Assembly: GCA_963697805.1 (NCBI GenBank)
Contig: CAVOPB010000003.1
Span: 434,001 to 498,000 of the forward strand
Origin: VRUE01 sp963697805
Lineage (GTDB): Bacteria; Actinomycetota; Thermoleophilia; Solirubrobacterales; 70-9
Direction: 5' to 3'
Length of the DNA: 64,000 nt
Below the pieces are notes generated by a model. The model did no database searches, had not been told where the DNA came from, and saw only the letters and a list, made by a program, of their open reading frames with translations. Position numbers and translations under genes: made by a program. This document shows positions 1 to 9,009 of this stretch, piece after piece. How positions within the stretch are numbered: the first letter of the stretch is position 1; each line of letters starts with the position of its first letter.

Positions 1-1
1 C

Positions 2-382
2 CGCTTGACGGGCCCTGCCTACGCCGTCTCGGGCTTCGGCAAGCTGCCGCACATCGTCTTCGTCCTCGATGGCCAGGTGACGCTCATGCCCGAAGCCGTA
101 TACACCTCGGTCAATGGCGGGCACCTGAGGACCGTTGTCCCGGTCGTGCCCGATGCTCCGATCGGCCACTTCCGCCTCGATCTTCTCGGCGGGAAACAGG
201 GCTACCTGGTCAACACCCGCAACCTCTGTGCGTCCAAGGTCGTAGCGGAGATCAAGTATCTCGGTCAAAACGGATCGACTTCGAACATCGCGCCAGAACG
301 GCAAGACGCCCTGCGCAGGCTGTCCAAGACAGAAGACCATGCCATGCGGGGCACCCAGAATCGCCGCCGCGCGAGTCGCTGA
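2..382 (+). CDS. C-terminal end of a large secreted surface protein (partial)
   Basis: The frame is open from the left edge and stops at 382, so only the last ~126 residues are visible and the start lies outside the window. The residues LDLLGGKQGYLVNTRNLC near the middle resemble the terminal module of large repetitive extracellular proteins common in Solirubrobacterales, which usually read '(F)RLDLxGGxxGLLxNSxNLC'; that resemblance is from memory of the family. The protein that begins at 63067 and runs off the right edge looks like the N-terminal part of the same family. The tail after the conserved Cys is short and basic. Exact function is unknown; a cell-surface or secreted structural role is an inference. 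Confidence 0.6.
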   Translation, partial: RLTGPAYAVSGFGKLPHIVFVLDGQVTLMPEAVYTSVNGGHLRTVVPVVPDAPIGHFRLDLLGGKQGYLVNTRNLCASKVVAEIKYLGQNGSTSNIAPERQDALRRLSKTEDHAMRGTQNRRRASR

Positions 383-452
383 TCGCGCGGATCAGCGCTC
401 GCGGCCCCCGGCTTGGTGTCCCGGCCTGTGGTACGGTGACGTTCACAAAGTG

Positions 453-476
453 AAGCCGGGCCGGGGGGCCCGGCTT
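453..476 (+). terminator. Perfect 10-bp GC hairpin, probable terminator
   Basis: Positions 453-462 (AAGCCGGGCC) pair perfectly with 467-476 around a GGGG loop, followed only by a short T run (CTTT). It lies between the surface-protein stop (382) and the MMPL gene (589). It most likely ends the upstream transcript, although the weak T tract leaves room for another role. Confidence 0.5.
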
Positions 477-588
477 TGGCGCCACAGGCCTCAGAATAGA
501 CGGGGATATGCAGCCGGAACGAACCTCGGTTTCGCTTGCAGCTACTGGCTGCTCCCTACCCGCAGGCCGTAGCCCGGGGTCTCGTTAG

Positions 589-3500
589 GTGAGAATCCGG
601 CCTGCCGTCGCGGCCCTGATCGCGGTGCTCCTCGGCTGCGCCGTGCTCGGCGTGGTCGGGCTGAACGTCCAGGACGAACTCGACCCGCTCTCGCTGCGGA
701 TCTCCGACACCGGCAGCGCCAGGGGCGAAGACCTGCTCGAGGATCACTTCGGCGACTCGACCCCCTTCGCGGTCCTGCTGCACCGGGCCGCCGGCGGCGA
801 TCGAACGTCAGGGGCCGCCGCTGGTGCGGGCACTGCGGCACAGCCCCGGCGCTTCGGTGATCTCTCCCTGGGACCGCGGGACCGTCGACGCGCTACGGCC
901 CGGCCCGCGCAAGGCGCTGATCATCATCGACTACCACCACCCGCTCTCGACGGCGATGCGGGACACGGTCCCCGAACTCGACCGGATCCTCGAGGAGAAC
1001 GTCCACCCTCCATTGCGGGCGACCCAGTCCGGGTTCGCGACCGTCTCGCGGGCCCTGCAGGAAGAGACGGTCAATGCCACCGAGCGGGCCGAGCTGCTCG
1101 CCGTGCCGCTGCTCCTGATCGTCCTCCTGATCGTCTTCCGCTCGGTGGTCGCGGCCGCGATCCCGCTCGCGTTCGGCGCTCTCACCGTGGTCGCGGGGCG
1201 GGGGGTCCTCGTTCTCCTCAGTTCGGTGATGACGATCGACGCGATCTCCCTGGTGGTCTGCACGATGATGGGGCTGGCGCTCGGCGTCGATTACTCGCTC
1301 CTGATCGTTTCCCGCTTCCGCGAGGAGCTCGCCGCCGGGCTCGACCCCCACGAGGCGGCGAAGCGCAGCCGCGCCACCGCCGGTCGGACGACCGTCTCCG
1401 CCGGCGCGACGCTGCTGGCGGCTCTGGGGCTCTCGGCCTTCGTCCAACCCGGCTCGTTGCTGCTGTCGCTGGCGGTTACGGTCGGGGTCGCGACCATCCT
1501 CAGCGTCGTCGTCGCCGTCGCGGCGCTGCCCGGGCTGCTGACGCTGCTCGGCACCCGGGTCAATGCCGGCGCGATCGGTGGCTCGCGCGCTTCGCACTCG
1601 CGGGTTGCGGCGATGGCGGCAGGGGCGCTGCGGCGTCCCGGCCTCGCCGCGGTGCTGATCGCGGTGCCGCTGCTGCTGCTCGCCGCCCCGGCGATCCGGC
1701 TGACCACCTCCGCGCCGGGCATCGACGAGCTGCCGAGCTCGAACGAGTCCAGGCAAAACGCGGAAGCGATCGACCGCGCCGTCGGGCCGGGCTGGGAAGC
1801 CCCGTTCGTCCTCCTCGCCGCCGCGCCCGAAGGCCCGATCACAACCCCCGAAAAGCTCGCCCTGTTGAGCAAGCTGGCAGCACCGGATCGCCTCCCAACC
1901 GGGGATTCGGGCCGTGATCGGCCCGGCCTCGGTGGCCGAGGGCACCAAGCCGCTGCGGGACCTCGGCGAAACCTTCACCTCGACGGGCCCCGGAGGCACC
2001 GGGGAACTGGCCCGCCTCGGGCCCGGGCTGCGCCGCGCGGCCGACGCCGTCTCCGACCTGCGCGGCGGCCTCGCCCGCGGCGCGGCGGGCAGCGCTCTGC
2101 TCACACTCGGGGCCGAACGCGCGAGCCAGGGGGCGGGCCTGCTCGCCGGAGGGCTCGAAAAGGCGGCGGTCGGGGGAGAGCGGGCGAGCGGCGCGATCGG
2201 GCTCCTCGGCGAAGGGTCGAAGAAGCTCGCCGACGCGCAGCGAAAGACCGCGGTCGGCAGCCTCGCCCTCGAGCTCGGCCTTCGCACCCTGCAGCCAAAG
2301 CTCCAGAACAACGCCCTGCATCGCTCCCGCGAACTGGCGACGCAGCTCGCCGAAGCCGCGAGCGAGGACCCCTCGCTCCTGCCCCAGGCCCGACGCTCGC
2401 GGACCCTCGCCCGGGTCATCGCCTCTGCGCGCGACGAAGTCCGGCGCCTGCGCGGGATTGCGGACCGCGTCAACAACGGTCTCAACCGCATCGTCGAAGG
2501 CGGGACGCGCCTCGAACAGGGTGTCGGGAAACTCGAAGGGGCCTCCGAAGGCCTGACCGGTGGGCTGTCGAGACTCGGGACCGGGGCCGAGCGCCTCGCC
2601 GGCGGCCTGACCGCATTGCAGGGCGGCGCCGGGGCGCTGCAGAAGGGGCTCGCCGAAGGGTTCCAGCGCTCGCGCCCGCTCGAAGTCGGGCTGCGCCGCT
2701 CGAGCGTCCGGATCTCGGCGGTCGCCAACCCGCTCGCGCAGGGCGCCCGCCGCCTTCGCCGCAGCTCGCCGGGGCTGTTCGACTCGGGCTACTTCGTGCT
2801 CTCGGCGCTCGAAGGGGCCTCGTCGCGGCGGCAGCAGCTCGCCGGTGAGGCAGTCAGCGTCAACGGCGGCGGCCAGGCCGCGCGGATGCTGGTCATCTCC
2901 GACTACGGGCTCAACACCGACGAGTCGCGGCGGGTCGGCGACCGGCTCGGCATCGACGCCGACCTGATCAGGCGCGAGGGGGGGCTGGACACCGGGTTGA
3001 CCGGCGGCGCAGCGGTGATCAACGACTACGGCGAGGTGACCAGGGCGCGGATTCCGCTGGTTGTCGGCGCGGTCGTGGTCGCCTGCTTCCTGATGTTGCT
3101 CTTCATCCTCGAGGCGCCACTGCTGGCGGCGATCGCCGTCGTCCTCAACCTCGGATCGGTCGCCGCGGCGATCGGGGTCATGGCCCTCGTCTGCAGGATC
3201 CCCGAGGGCTATCCACTTGGAGGCCATCCCTACGTCGACACCGTCGGGGCGGCGGCGATCTTCGGCGTCACCTTCGGCCTCTCGATCGACTACGCGGTCT
3301 TCCTCCTCGCGCGGATGCGCGAAAGCTATGAGCGCGACGGCGACAATCGCGCCGCGATCGAATACGGGTTGCAGAAGACCGCCTCGGTGATCACCGGGGC
3401 GGCGGCGATCATGGCCGCGGTCTTCGTCTCCTTCGCGGCGGCGCCGGTGGCGACCGTCAGTCAGATGGGCGTCGGGCTGACCGTCGCGGTCCTGCTCGAC

Positions 3501-3626
3501 GCGACCGTGGTGAGGATCGTTCTGCTGCCGGCGCTGATGCTCCTGTTCGGCGATCGGGTCTGGCACACACCCGCCTGGCTCGCCCGTCTTCGCCCCCGGC
3601 AAAGCCGCGCCCAGAGCGCAATCTGA
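589..3626 (+). pseudogene. MMPL/RND-family transporter interrupted by two frameshifts
   Basis: Three successive frames encode one MMPL-type exporter of about 1010 residues. Frame 1 from GTG 589 gives the N-terminal helix and the start of the periplasmic domain (LDPLSLRISDTG, DHFGDSTPFAVLL). The reading continues in frame 2 from about 782 (TGPPAAIERQGPPLVRALR) and then in frame 3 from about 1875 (WQHRIASQPGIRAVIGP) to the stop at 3626. Each break is explained by one extra base (near 778-784 and 1868-1876). Hydrophobic blocks resembling two MMPL transmembrane halves are visible (e.g. GLALGVDYSLLIVSRFREE and GLSIDYAVFLLARMRE), separated by a long alanine/glycine-rich periplasmic segment. Intact members export lipids or drugs. 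With these shifts no full-length protein would be made, unless they are sequence errors. Confidence 0.8.
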
Positions 3627-3718
3627 GGACAATCACGTACCGCCAACACCGGCCTTACGCGGTACAGTTCAGCCGACGTCCAGTCAGACGTCAACAGGGA
3701 TTTTGTAGAGGGGACTAG

Positions 3719-4252
3719 ATGGGTCGAGTTGGAGGGCGTGCCGTATTGGCGGTATTTGCGGTAGCGCTTACAGCGGGCGTGATCGGCGGTGCTGCTCACG
3801 CCGAAGAAACGACCACTACTACGGCGACGATGCCGGCCGAAGGGCCGTCACGGATCGAATACGTCGCGCAGTTGGAGCAGATCTGCAAGCCGGGGGCGAA
3901 GGAGACGCAGAAGGCGATGGATGGCGTCCGCGACGATGTCCACGATTCTGGTCGGATTCCGATCGCGGCGAAGAAATTCCAGAAGGCGGCGACGATATTC
4001 GGTGGCACCATCGACCAGATCACGGCCGTCCCGCGGCCGGTCGCCGACACCGAAAGGCTGCAGAAATGGTTCGGCTATCTCAAGCGCCAGGAGCAGTACC
4101 TGAAGGAAATCGCAGCCGAGCTCAATGTTGGCCACACGATCAAGGCACAGCGGTTGACGGCGCGCTTCATCCACCACGGCAACCTCGCCAACAATGTCAC
4201 CCTCGCGTTCGGCTTCAACTACTGCAGCTTCAGGTTCTCGAGGTTCGGGTGA
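3719..4252 (+). CDS. Small secreted protein of unknown function
   Basis: This 177-residue protein begins with a clear signal peptide (residues ~1-28, AVLAVFAVALTAGVIGGAAHA) followed by a threonine run. The start is supported by AGAGGGG at 3708-3713 upstream of ATG 3719. The mature part is mostly predicted helix and has two cysteines (in QICKPGA and near the C-terminus in NYCSF), which could form a disulfide. I do not recognise a named domain. It is followed after one base by another secreted protein gene, so the two are probably co-transcribed. Exported location is inferred from the signal peptide; the role is unknown. Confidence 0.7.
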   Translation: MGRVGGRAVLAVFAVALTAGVIGGAAHAEETTTTTATMPAEGPSRIEYVAQLEQICKPGAKETQKAMDGVRDDVHDSGRIPIAAKKFQKAATIFGGTIDQITAVPRPVADTERLQKWFGYLKRQEQYLKEIAAELNVGHTIKAQRLTARFIHHGNLANNVTLAFGFNYCSFRFSRFG

Positions 4253-4253
4253 T

Positions 4254-5117
4254 ATGAAGCGGCGAAGGTCCCGGCTTGCCGCGGCCCTCCTCGCCCTCGC
4301 CGCGATGGCCCTCCTCGCGGTGCCGGCCGGTGCCGAGCGGACGCAGAGCGGCAACCTGATCGTCTCCCTCGACGGCGGCATCACCCCGCGCAAACTCCCC
4401 CGCCACGAACGGGCTCCGGTCGCGGTCCACCTCGCGGGTGGGATCCACACCTCCGACAACGCGCCGCTGCCCCGCGTCGACCGGCTGAAACTGGAATTGG
4501 CGTGGAGGGGCCTGCTCTTCACCCGCGGCCTCCCGGTCTGCCCGCAGGTCCGGCTGCGCGGGATCGACAGCCGCCAGGCGATCGCGTCCTGTGGTGGCGC
4601 CCTGGTCGGGCGCGGGCAGCTCTACGCCAAGATCTTTGTCCCGAACCAGGCTCCGTTCGGGATCCGGGCGAACCTGCTCGCCTTCAACGGCAAGACCAAG
4701 GCGGGAAGGCCGGCGGTCCTGGTCCACGCCTACACGACTGACCCACCGGTCTCGTTCGTGATCCCGTTCGCGGTGCATCGCCAGAAGGGCGCGTTCCGGA
4801 CCGTCCTCGTCACGACCCTGAAACGGTCGGTCGGCACCTGGCCGCACGTATCCAACTTCCGGATCGAGGTCGCCCGCGACTTCATCTACCACGGAAAACG
4901 CCACAGCTACCTCAGCGCCTCCTGCCCCGTGCCGCCGAAATTCACCGCCGGTTTCCTCTCCTTCGCCCGCGCCACCTACACCTTCGCCGGGGGCGAAGAG
5001 CTGGCGATCGAATCGGTCCGCAGCTGTCGAGCCAGGCGGCAGGTCGGTACGTCAAAGGCCCAAAGGCGCAAGGTCGGGAGAAGGAGCCTCGTAGGGTCGG
5101 CTTTCCGCACCGGGTAG
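4254..5117 (+). CDS. Secreted protein of unknown function (VCP / ASCGGALVG type)
   Basis: The ATG at 4254 follows the previous stop by one base and gives a basic N-terminus (MKRRRSRLAA), a hydrophobic stretch and an AGA cleavage-like site. This start is preferred over an upstream in-frame start at 4194 that would lie inside the preceding gene. The mature ~260 residues contain conserved-looking blocks (LPRHERAPVAVHLAGGI, GLPVCPQVRLRG, ASCGGALVGRG) and several Cys residues. I recall similar paralogues being frequent in Solirubrobacterales, but none has a function I can name. The C-terminal ~25 residues are basic and low in complexity. It is likely co-transcribed with the gene at 3719. Confidence 0.65.
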   Translation: MKRRRSRLAAALLALAAMALLAVPAGAERTQSGNLIVSLDGGITPRKLPRHERAPVAVHLAGGIHTSDNAPLPRVDRLKLELAWRGLLFTRGLPVCPQVRLRGIDSRQAIASCGGALVGRGQLYAKIFVPNQAPFGIRANLLAFNGKTKAGRPAVLVHAYTTDPPVSFVIPFAVHRQKGAFRTVLVTTLKRSVGTWPHVSNFRIEVARDFIYHGKRHSYLSASCPVPPKFTAGFLSFARATYTFAGGEELAIESVRSCRARRQVGTSKAQRRKVGRRSLVGSAFRTG

Positions 5118-5163
5118 CCGTTTCACGCACCAGAGCGCGGAAAATACGCAAAAAGTTCTGCCC

Positions 5164-5200
5164 GGTCCGTCTTGACTATAAGGTCCGTTTGTGTTCTTAT
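5164..5200 (+). promoter_or_regulatory. Promoter P1 with GGTCCGT operator-like repeats
   Basis: A -35 TTGACT at 5172-5177 and a -10 TCTTAT at 5195-5200 are separated by exactly 17 bases. The heptamer GGTCCGT occurs at 5164-5170 and again inside the spacer at 5182-5188, within an imperfect dyad. The same arrangement recurs at 5816-5844 (P2). A dyad between -35 and -10 is typical of TetR-type repressor sites; that role is inferred. P1 would drive the TetR-like gene at 5274. Confidence 0.6.
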
Positions 5201-5273
5201 TCCTGGCGTCTCTTTGCGTAAGGCGGGAGCGTCACATCCCTGGCTCTTATGGTTGGCCTCCGTAGGGGGCTCG

Positions 5274-5750
5274 ATGGCCGTGCCCGGTCGCACGCGAGCG
5301 GGAGTCGATTGGCTTGGCGTGAACGACTTTTCGAGCAGTTTCGAACAGCTCAAGGGAAGGGTGCGAGAGGCCTGCGTGGGGCAGGACGAGTGGCCCGCCA
5401 AGGTCGCGGCCGGGATTCGGGGCGCGGTCGACTTCTGCGTCTCGAATCCCGACGCCGCCCAGATCCTGGTCATCGAGACCCGAACCGCGAGGGGTCACGG
5501 GGATTACCTGCAGATGGTCGACGGCTTCGCCCGCTTCATCGACGGCGAGGTCCCCTCGAGGCCGCGCTCGGCCGGCCCGACCGACGAGGCCCTGGTCGGT
5601 GCGATCGCGGCGATCGTCGCCTACCACCTGCGCTCGGAGCGGCTCGACCTGCTCGAGGACGTCGTCCCCGAGCTCGTCTGCCTCGCCCTGCTGCCCTACC
5701 TCGGGTTTGACGGGGCCAAGGGCTGGGCGGACACCGCCGATCGTGCCTAG
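5274..5750 (+). CDS. TetR-type ligand-binding domain protein lacking a helix-turn-helix
   Basis: From ATG 5274 (AGGGGG at 5264-5269) the 158-residue product matches the C-terminal half of TetR-family regulators in character: 'NDFSSSFEQLKGRVREAC', a helical core (AAGIRGAVDFCVSNP, ILVIETRTA), and a final 'VPELVCLALLPYLGF' segment. No N-terminal DNA-binding helix-turn-helix is present, and the ~100 bases upstream in all frames hold no candidate for one. A longer in-frame start at 5172 would lie in the -35 box. It may be a degraded regulator or a stand-alone ligand sensor that pairs with a full repressor. The P1 promoter with its dyad lies immediately upstream. Confidence 0.65.
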   Translation: MAVPGRTRAGVDWLGVNDFSSSFEQLKGRVREACVGQDEWPAKVAAGIRGAVDFCVSNPDAAQILVIETRTARGHGDYLQMVDGFARFIDGEVPSRPRSAGPTDEALVGAIAAIVAYHLRSERLDLLEDVVPELVCLALLPYLGFDGAKGWADTADRA

Positions 5751-5792
5751 AAACAGAGCGGTATGTGGATGTCCGAAGAAATCAGCCGCAAA

Positions 5793-5844
5793 TCCTGAGA
5801 ATTCAGGGTTTGCCCTTGACAAATTGGTCCGTATCTGTTCTTAT
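5793..5844 (+). promoter_or_regulatory. Promoter P2, near-duplicate of P1, preceded by a small dyad
   Basis: TTGACA at 5816-5821, a 17-base spacer containing GGTCCGT (5826-5832), and TCTTAT at 5839-5844 match P1 closely in both boxes and spacer. Just upstream, AATCCTGA-GAAT-TCAGGGTT (5791-5810) forms an inverted repeat, which could be a second operator or the end signal of the preceding gene. Transcription would begin near 5850 and enter the strongly structured region 5851-6000. Confidence 0.6.
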
Positions 5845-5850
5845 AGAAAC

Positions 5851-6000
5851 ACCCGGGGCGAGCGCTTCCTGTCGCTCGCTGCGCCCGGCCCTTGAAACGG
5901 TCGGGGCGAAGGCCGTCCCCTCCCCTGTGGGCACGGCCTTTGATTTACGCAGACAAGGCCCGGGAAGGTATTTCCCACCTTCCCGGGCCTGTCTGTATTT
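5851..6000 (+). ncRNA. Candidate structured small RNA or attenuated leader
   Basis: About 150 bases downstream of P2 contain three consecutive stable hairpins and no convincing ORF. Hairpin 1 has 5858-5864 pairing with 5873-5879 and an outer CCGGG/CCCGG pairing. Hairpin 2 has 5909-5916 (AAGGCCGT) with 5933-5940. Hairpin 3 is the long one at 5951-5994. Hairpins 2 and 3 are each followed by T-rich sequence. The next gene starts at GTG 6024, so this could be a free small RNA or a leader that terminates most transcripts before that gene. It does not match any RNA family I can name. Confidence 0.5.
5951..6000 (+). terminator. Strong hairpin terminator
   Basis: Positions 5951-5969 pair with 5977-5994 over about 18 base pairs with a single bulged A and a 7-base loop; the sequence then runs GTATTT. 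This is among the longest stems in the window. It lies 24 bases before the YdeI-type gene start. Confidence 0.65.
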
Positions 6001-6023
6001 CCCCGTCGGCGACAATTGACGCC

Positions 6024-6599
6024 GTGCCAGACGAGCTCCCGGTCATCCTCTTCGCCTCCGCGGCCGAGCTCGAGGCCTGGCTCGAGGAGGAGAACGGGAA
6101 CTCCGACGGCGTCTGGCTGAAGCTCGCCAAGAAGGGCTCGGGGACCAAGAGCGTGAGCTACGACGAGGCGGTCGAGCTCGGCCTCTGCTTCGGCTGGATC
6201 GACGGTCAGGTGCGGCGCTTCGACGGCCTCCACTACCTGCAGCGCTTCACCCCGCGGCGGCGGCGCAGTAAATGGTCGCGGCTGAACCGCGAGCGGGTCG
6301 AGTCGCTGATCGCCGCCGGCCGGATCCGGCCGTCCGGTCTCGCGGCGGTCGACGCCGCCAAGGCCGACGGGCGCTGGGAGGCGGCATACGAGCCTCCGAG
6401 CACCGCCGAGGTCCCGCCGGACCTCGAGCGTGAGCTGAAGAGCGACCGGGCGGCACGGGAGAGCTTCGAGGCGCTCGACGGGGCGAATCGCTACGCGATC
6501 ATCTACCACCTGAATGACGCCAAGCGCCCCGAGACCCGCGAGCGCCGCCTGCGGAAATTCGTCGCGATGCTGAGGCGGGGGGAGAGGATTCACCCGTGA
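6024..6599 (+). CDS. YdeI/OmpD-associated (bacteriocin-protection-like) family protein
   Basis: The 191-residue product has the family's features: 'ELEAWLEEENGNSDGVWLKLAKK', the motif 'SYDEAVELGLCFGWIDGQ', 'YLQRFTPRRRRSKWSRLN', and a C-terminal segment where a helical 'EALDGANRYAIIYHLNDAKRPETRERR' leads to a basic end. GTG 6024 was chosen because the upstream in-frame ATG (5892) would lie within the hairpin region. The family is cytoplasmic and its molecular role is poorly defined; some members have been linked to bacteriocin or antimicrobial-peptide resistance. Expression may depend on read-through of the terminator just upstream. Confidence 0.85.
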   Translation: MPDELPVILFASAAELEAWLEEENGNSDGVWLKLAKKGSGTKSVSYDEAVELGLCFGWIDGQVRRFDGLHYLQRFTPRRRRSKWSRLNRERVESLIAAGRIRPSGLAAVDAAKADGRWEAAYEPPSTAEVPPDLERELKSDRAARESFEALDGANRYAIIYHLNDAKRPETRERRLRKFVAMLRRGERIHP

Positions 6600-6687
6600 C
6601 CAAGACCCCCCTGCGGACGTTCGATCGGTGGCCATCGCGGAAATCGTCGGTTAGGGTCGTCACGACCCCTCCCAGAAACGGAGACCG

Positions 6688-7244
6688 ATGGCCTACGAGA
6701 TGAACATCCGCGGCACCCAGGACAAGGTAAAGATCCGGAGCCCGTGGGCGGCGGCGCTGCTCCCGATCATCACCCTCGGTATCTACCACCTGGTCTGGTG
6801 GTACCGCATCAACCGCGAGATGAGCGACTACGGCAAGGCGAAAGGCTTCGACCTCGGGCAGAACCCGACCAACTCGGTCCTGGCTCTGTTTCCCGGCGGG
6901 CTGATCATCGTCCCGGCGCTGATCACCTACTGGCGGGGGACCAAGCGGGTCCAGGGCGCCTCGAGCATCGCCGGCCAGGAGCCGCTCAACGGCTGGATCG
7001 CGATCATCCTCTACCTGATCATCTCGCCCGGCCTCTGGGCGTATATCCAGGTCGAGCTCAACAAGGTCTGGGAGGCCGAGGCCGACCCAATCCCCGGAGG
7101 GGAGCTGCCTCCACCGCAGGCGGACGCGACTCCACCGCCGCTTGAACAGCAGCCGGTCGAGCCGCCGCCCGCGGAGCCGCCCCGGCCGAGCCGCCCCCGG
7201 CCGAGCCGCCCGCGGCTGAGCCGCCGCCAGGCTCAGGTTCCTAG
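6688..7244 (+). CDS. DUF4234 membrane protein with a frameshift in its proline-rich tail
   Basis: Residues 1-~130 form a DUF4234 domain: the hallmark 'LLPIITLGIYHLVWWYRINREM' region, then two or three further hydrophobic helices (VLALFPGGLIIVPALITYW; WIAIILYLIISPGLWAYI). After that comes a proline/glutamate/alanine tail. As written, the frame changes at a run of four C at 7180-7183 and would run antisense through the next gene to 7602. Adding one C restores AEPPPAEPPAAEPPP... and a stop at 7242-7244, just at the 3' end of the convergent gene. I therefore annotate the restored end. The function of DUF4234 proteins is unknown; the membrane location is inferred from hydrophobicity. Confidence 0.7.
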
Positions 7245-7988
7245 CACCCGCTGCCGGGCGCGCAGACAGCTGACCGAGGCCGCGTTGCCCGTGCGCAGGC
7301 GGCAGCTGAACCCTGCCGCCTTGAAGACCGCGCCTGCGGCGAGCCGGTCCGATGAGCGGGCATGGGCCAGGAGCGACCTCGCGGCCCCGATGACACGCCG
7401 GGCCTTGGGACAGGCGACGCGGTGGGCGAGGACACCGCCCCCGCAGTCGCGCCAGAACCGGTCGAGCGCCGCCGACGCAGGCCTGGGCGCGGCCGGCGCC
7501 GCGCCCGAAGCCGGGCCGCCGCCGGCGGACACAGCCGGCGGCGCTTTCGGCCCTTCGGGCTGCGGTTCTTCCGGTTCTTTCAGCGGCGGTGGTTCGGGGT
7601 AGGTCACCTTGGCCTGGATGTGGAGGTCGGGGCATTCACTCGGGCCGTCGCCGTGGATCCCTTCCGTCGCGTAGATGTCGACGAAGTAGACACCCGGTTT
7701 GGGAAAGGTGTGGCTCGATTCGAATTCCTTTGTCGCATCGAAGGAATGGAACTCCGGCGGAGACCCATCGCTGAACTGGGCTTCGACTTCTTCCCATTTG
7801 CAGTCCGCGAGTGAGGGTGCGATGAGGCCGATGCCGCCGGCGGGAATCTTCAGGAGGAAGAACCCGTCTTTGTTGGTGGTCCGTTCCGTGCAGTAGTCGG
7901 CTTCGCAGGCTGCATCCGCCCGCGGTGGGCCTGCCTGGGTGATGAGCCCTGCCATCAGCAAAGCCAGTAAGAAGCCACGAAGCCGCAT
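7233..7988 (-). CDS. Secreted protein with PKD-like segment
   Basis: Starting at ATG 7988 (a GTG at 7997 is also possible), the protein has a signal peptide (LRGFLLALLMAGLITQAGPPRADA) and a Cys-rich mature N-terminus (CEADYCTERT). A beta-sandwich-like stretch resembles a PKD domain (SFDATKEFESSHTFPKPGVYFVDIY). A proline/glutamate linker and an Arg/Ala-rich C-terminal part follow. The ~250-residue product is probably exported. Its 3' end overlaps the restored end of the DUF4234 gene by 12 bases, tail to tail. No catalytic motif is seen and the role is unknown. Confidence 0.65.
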   Translation of the reverse strand: MRLRGFLLALLMAGLITQAGPPRADAACEADYCTERTTNKDGFFLLKIPAGGIGLIAPSLADCKWEEVEAQFSDGSPPEFHSFDATKEFESSHTFPKPGVYFVDIYATEGIHGDGPSECPDLHIQAKVTYPEPPPLKEPEEPQPEGPKAPPAVSAGGGPASGAAPAAPRPASAALDRFWRDCGGGVLAHRVACPKARRVIGAARSLLAHARSSDRLAAGAVFKAAGFSCRLRTGNAASVSCLRARQRVLGT

Positions 7989-8006
7989 CGGAGTCACACT
8001 CTAAGC

Positions 8007-8999
8007 GTGGACAACGAACTTCTGAAGAGCACTCTCGCCGATGCCGGTGAGCCCGACTACCGCTCCGCGCAGGTCTGGGAGTGGGTGGCGCGGGGCGCCC
8101 GGGACTACGCAGAGATGACCAATCTGCCGGCGGAGCTGCGCGAGCGGCTCGCGGCCGAGGTCCCGGTTTCGACGATTGCCCTCGAGACCGAGGCCCGCTC
8201 CGACGACGGCACCGTGAAGGCCCTGTTCACGACCGCCGACGGCCGGCCGCTCGAGGCGGTGCTGATGCGCTACCGGGACGGGCGGCGCTCGGTCTGTCTC
8301 TCCTCCCAGTCGGGGTGCCCGCTCACATGCACCTTCTGCGCCACCGGGCAGATGAAGTTCGGCCGCAACCTCAGCGCCGACGAGATCCTCGACCAAGCTC
8401 TCCATTTCCGCCGCGTCGAAGCGATCGACCACGTCGTCTTCATGGGGATGGGGGAGCCGATGATGAACATCGACGCTGTGCTCGAGGCCTGCGCGGCCCT
8501 GCCCGACGCCGGCGTCACCAACCGCCGCACCGCGATCTCGACCGTGGGCTGGGTGCCGGGAATCGAACGCCTCGCCGAGTGCGAGATGCCGGTCGGCCTC
8601 GCCCTCTCGCTGCACGCCCCCAACGACGGCCTGCGCTCGCAGCTGATGCCGGTCAACGACCGTTACCCGCTGGCCGAGATCCTCGCCGCCTGCGAGCGCT
8701 ACCGCGGCCTTCGCCGTCGCAAGGTGTTCGTCGAGTACGTGATGCTGGCCGACATCAACGATCACCCACAGCACGCCCGCGAGCTCGCGGCGCTGCTCGA
8801 CCCCCGCGCCTACAAGGTGAACCTGATCCCCTACAACCCGACCGGGGCCTATGACGGATCCTCGCCGGAGCGGATCGAGCGCTTCCGGGCGATCCTCGCC
8901 GAGCACCGCCTCGGAGCGACCGTCCGACTCACCCGTGGCCGCGACATCGCCGCCGCCTGCGGCCAGCTCGCCGCAACGACTGGCCAGCCAGCCAACTAG
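8007..8999 (+). CDS. rlmN: 23S rRNA (adenine2503-C2)-methyltransferase RlmN
   Basis: RlmN is a radical-SAM enzyme that methylates C2 of A2503 in 23S rRNA and A37 of some tRNAs. The 330-residue protein carries the CxxxCxxC cluster motif at Cys104, Cys108 and Cys111 (CPLTCTFC), the 'GMGEPMMN' segment, 'SLHAPND', and a C-terminal Cys318 (AAACGQ), which corresponds to the methyl-carrying cysteine of the family. Length is normal. The start is GTG 8007, 18 bases from the divergent gene's start. The next gene, a P450, begins 10 bases after the stop, so they may share a transcript although no functional link is evident. Confidence 0.96.
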   Translation: MDNELLKSTLADAGEPDYRSAQVWEWVARGARDYAEMTNLPAELRERLAAEVPVSTIALETEARSDDGTVKALFTTADGRPLEAVLMRYRDGRRSVCLSSQSGCPLTCTFCATGQMKFGRNLSADEILDQALHFRRVEAIDHVVFMGMGEPMMNIDAVLEACAALPDAGVTNRRTAISTVGWVPGIERLAECEMPVGLALSLHAPNDGLRSQLMPVNDRYPLAEILAACERYRGLRRRKVFVEYVMLADINDHPQHARELAALLDPRAYKVNLIPYNPTGAYDGSSPERIERFRAILAEHRLGATVRLTRGRDIAAACGQLAATTGQPAN

Positions 9000-9009
9000 G
9001 ATCTCGAGG

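Noticed and set aside
5172..5273. An upstream in-frame start extending the TetR-like protein
   Set aside because: It would begin in the -35 box of P1 and the added residues contain no helix-turn-helix.
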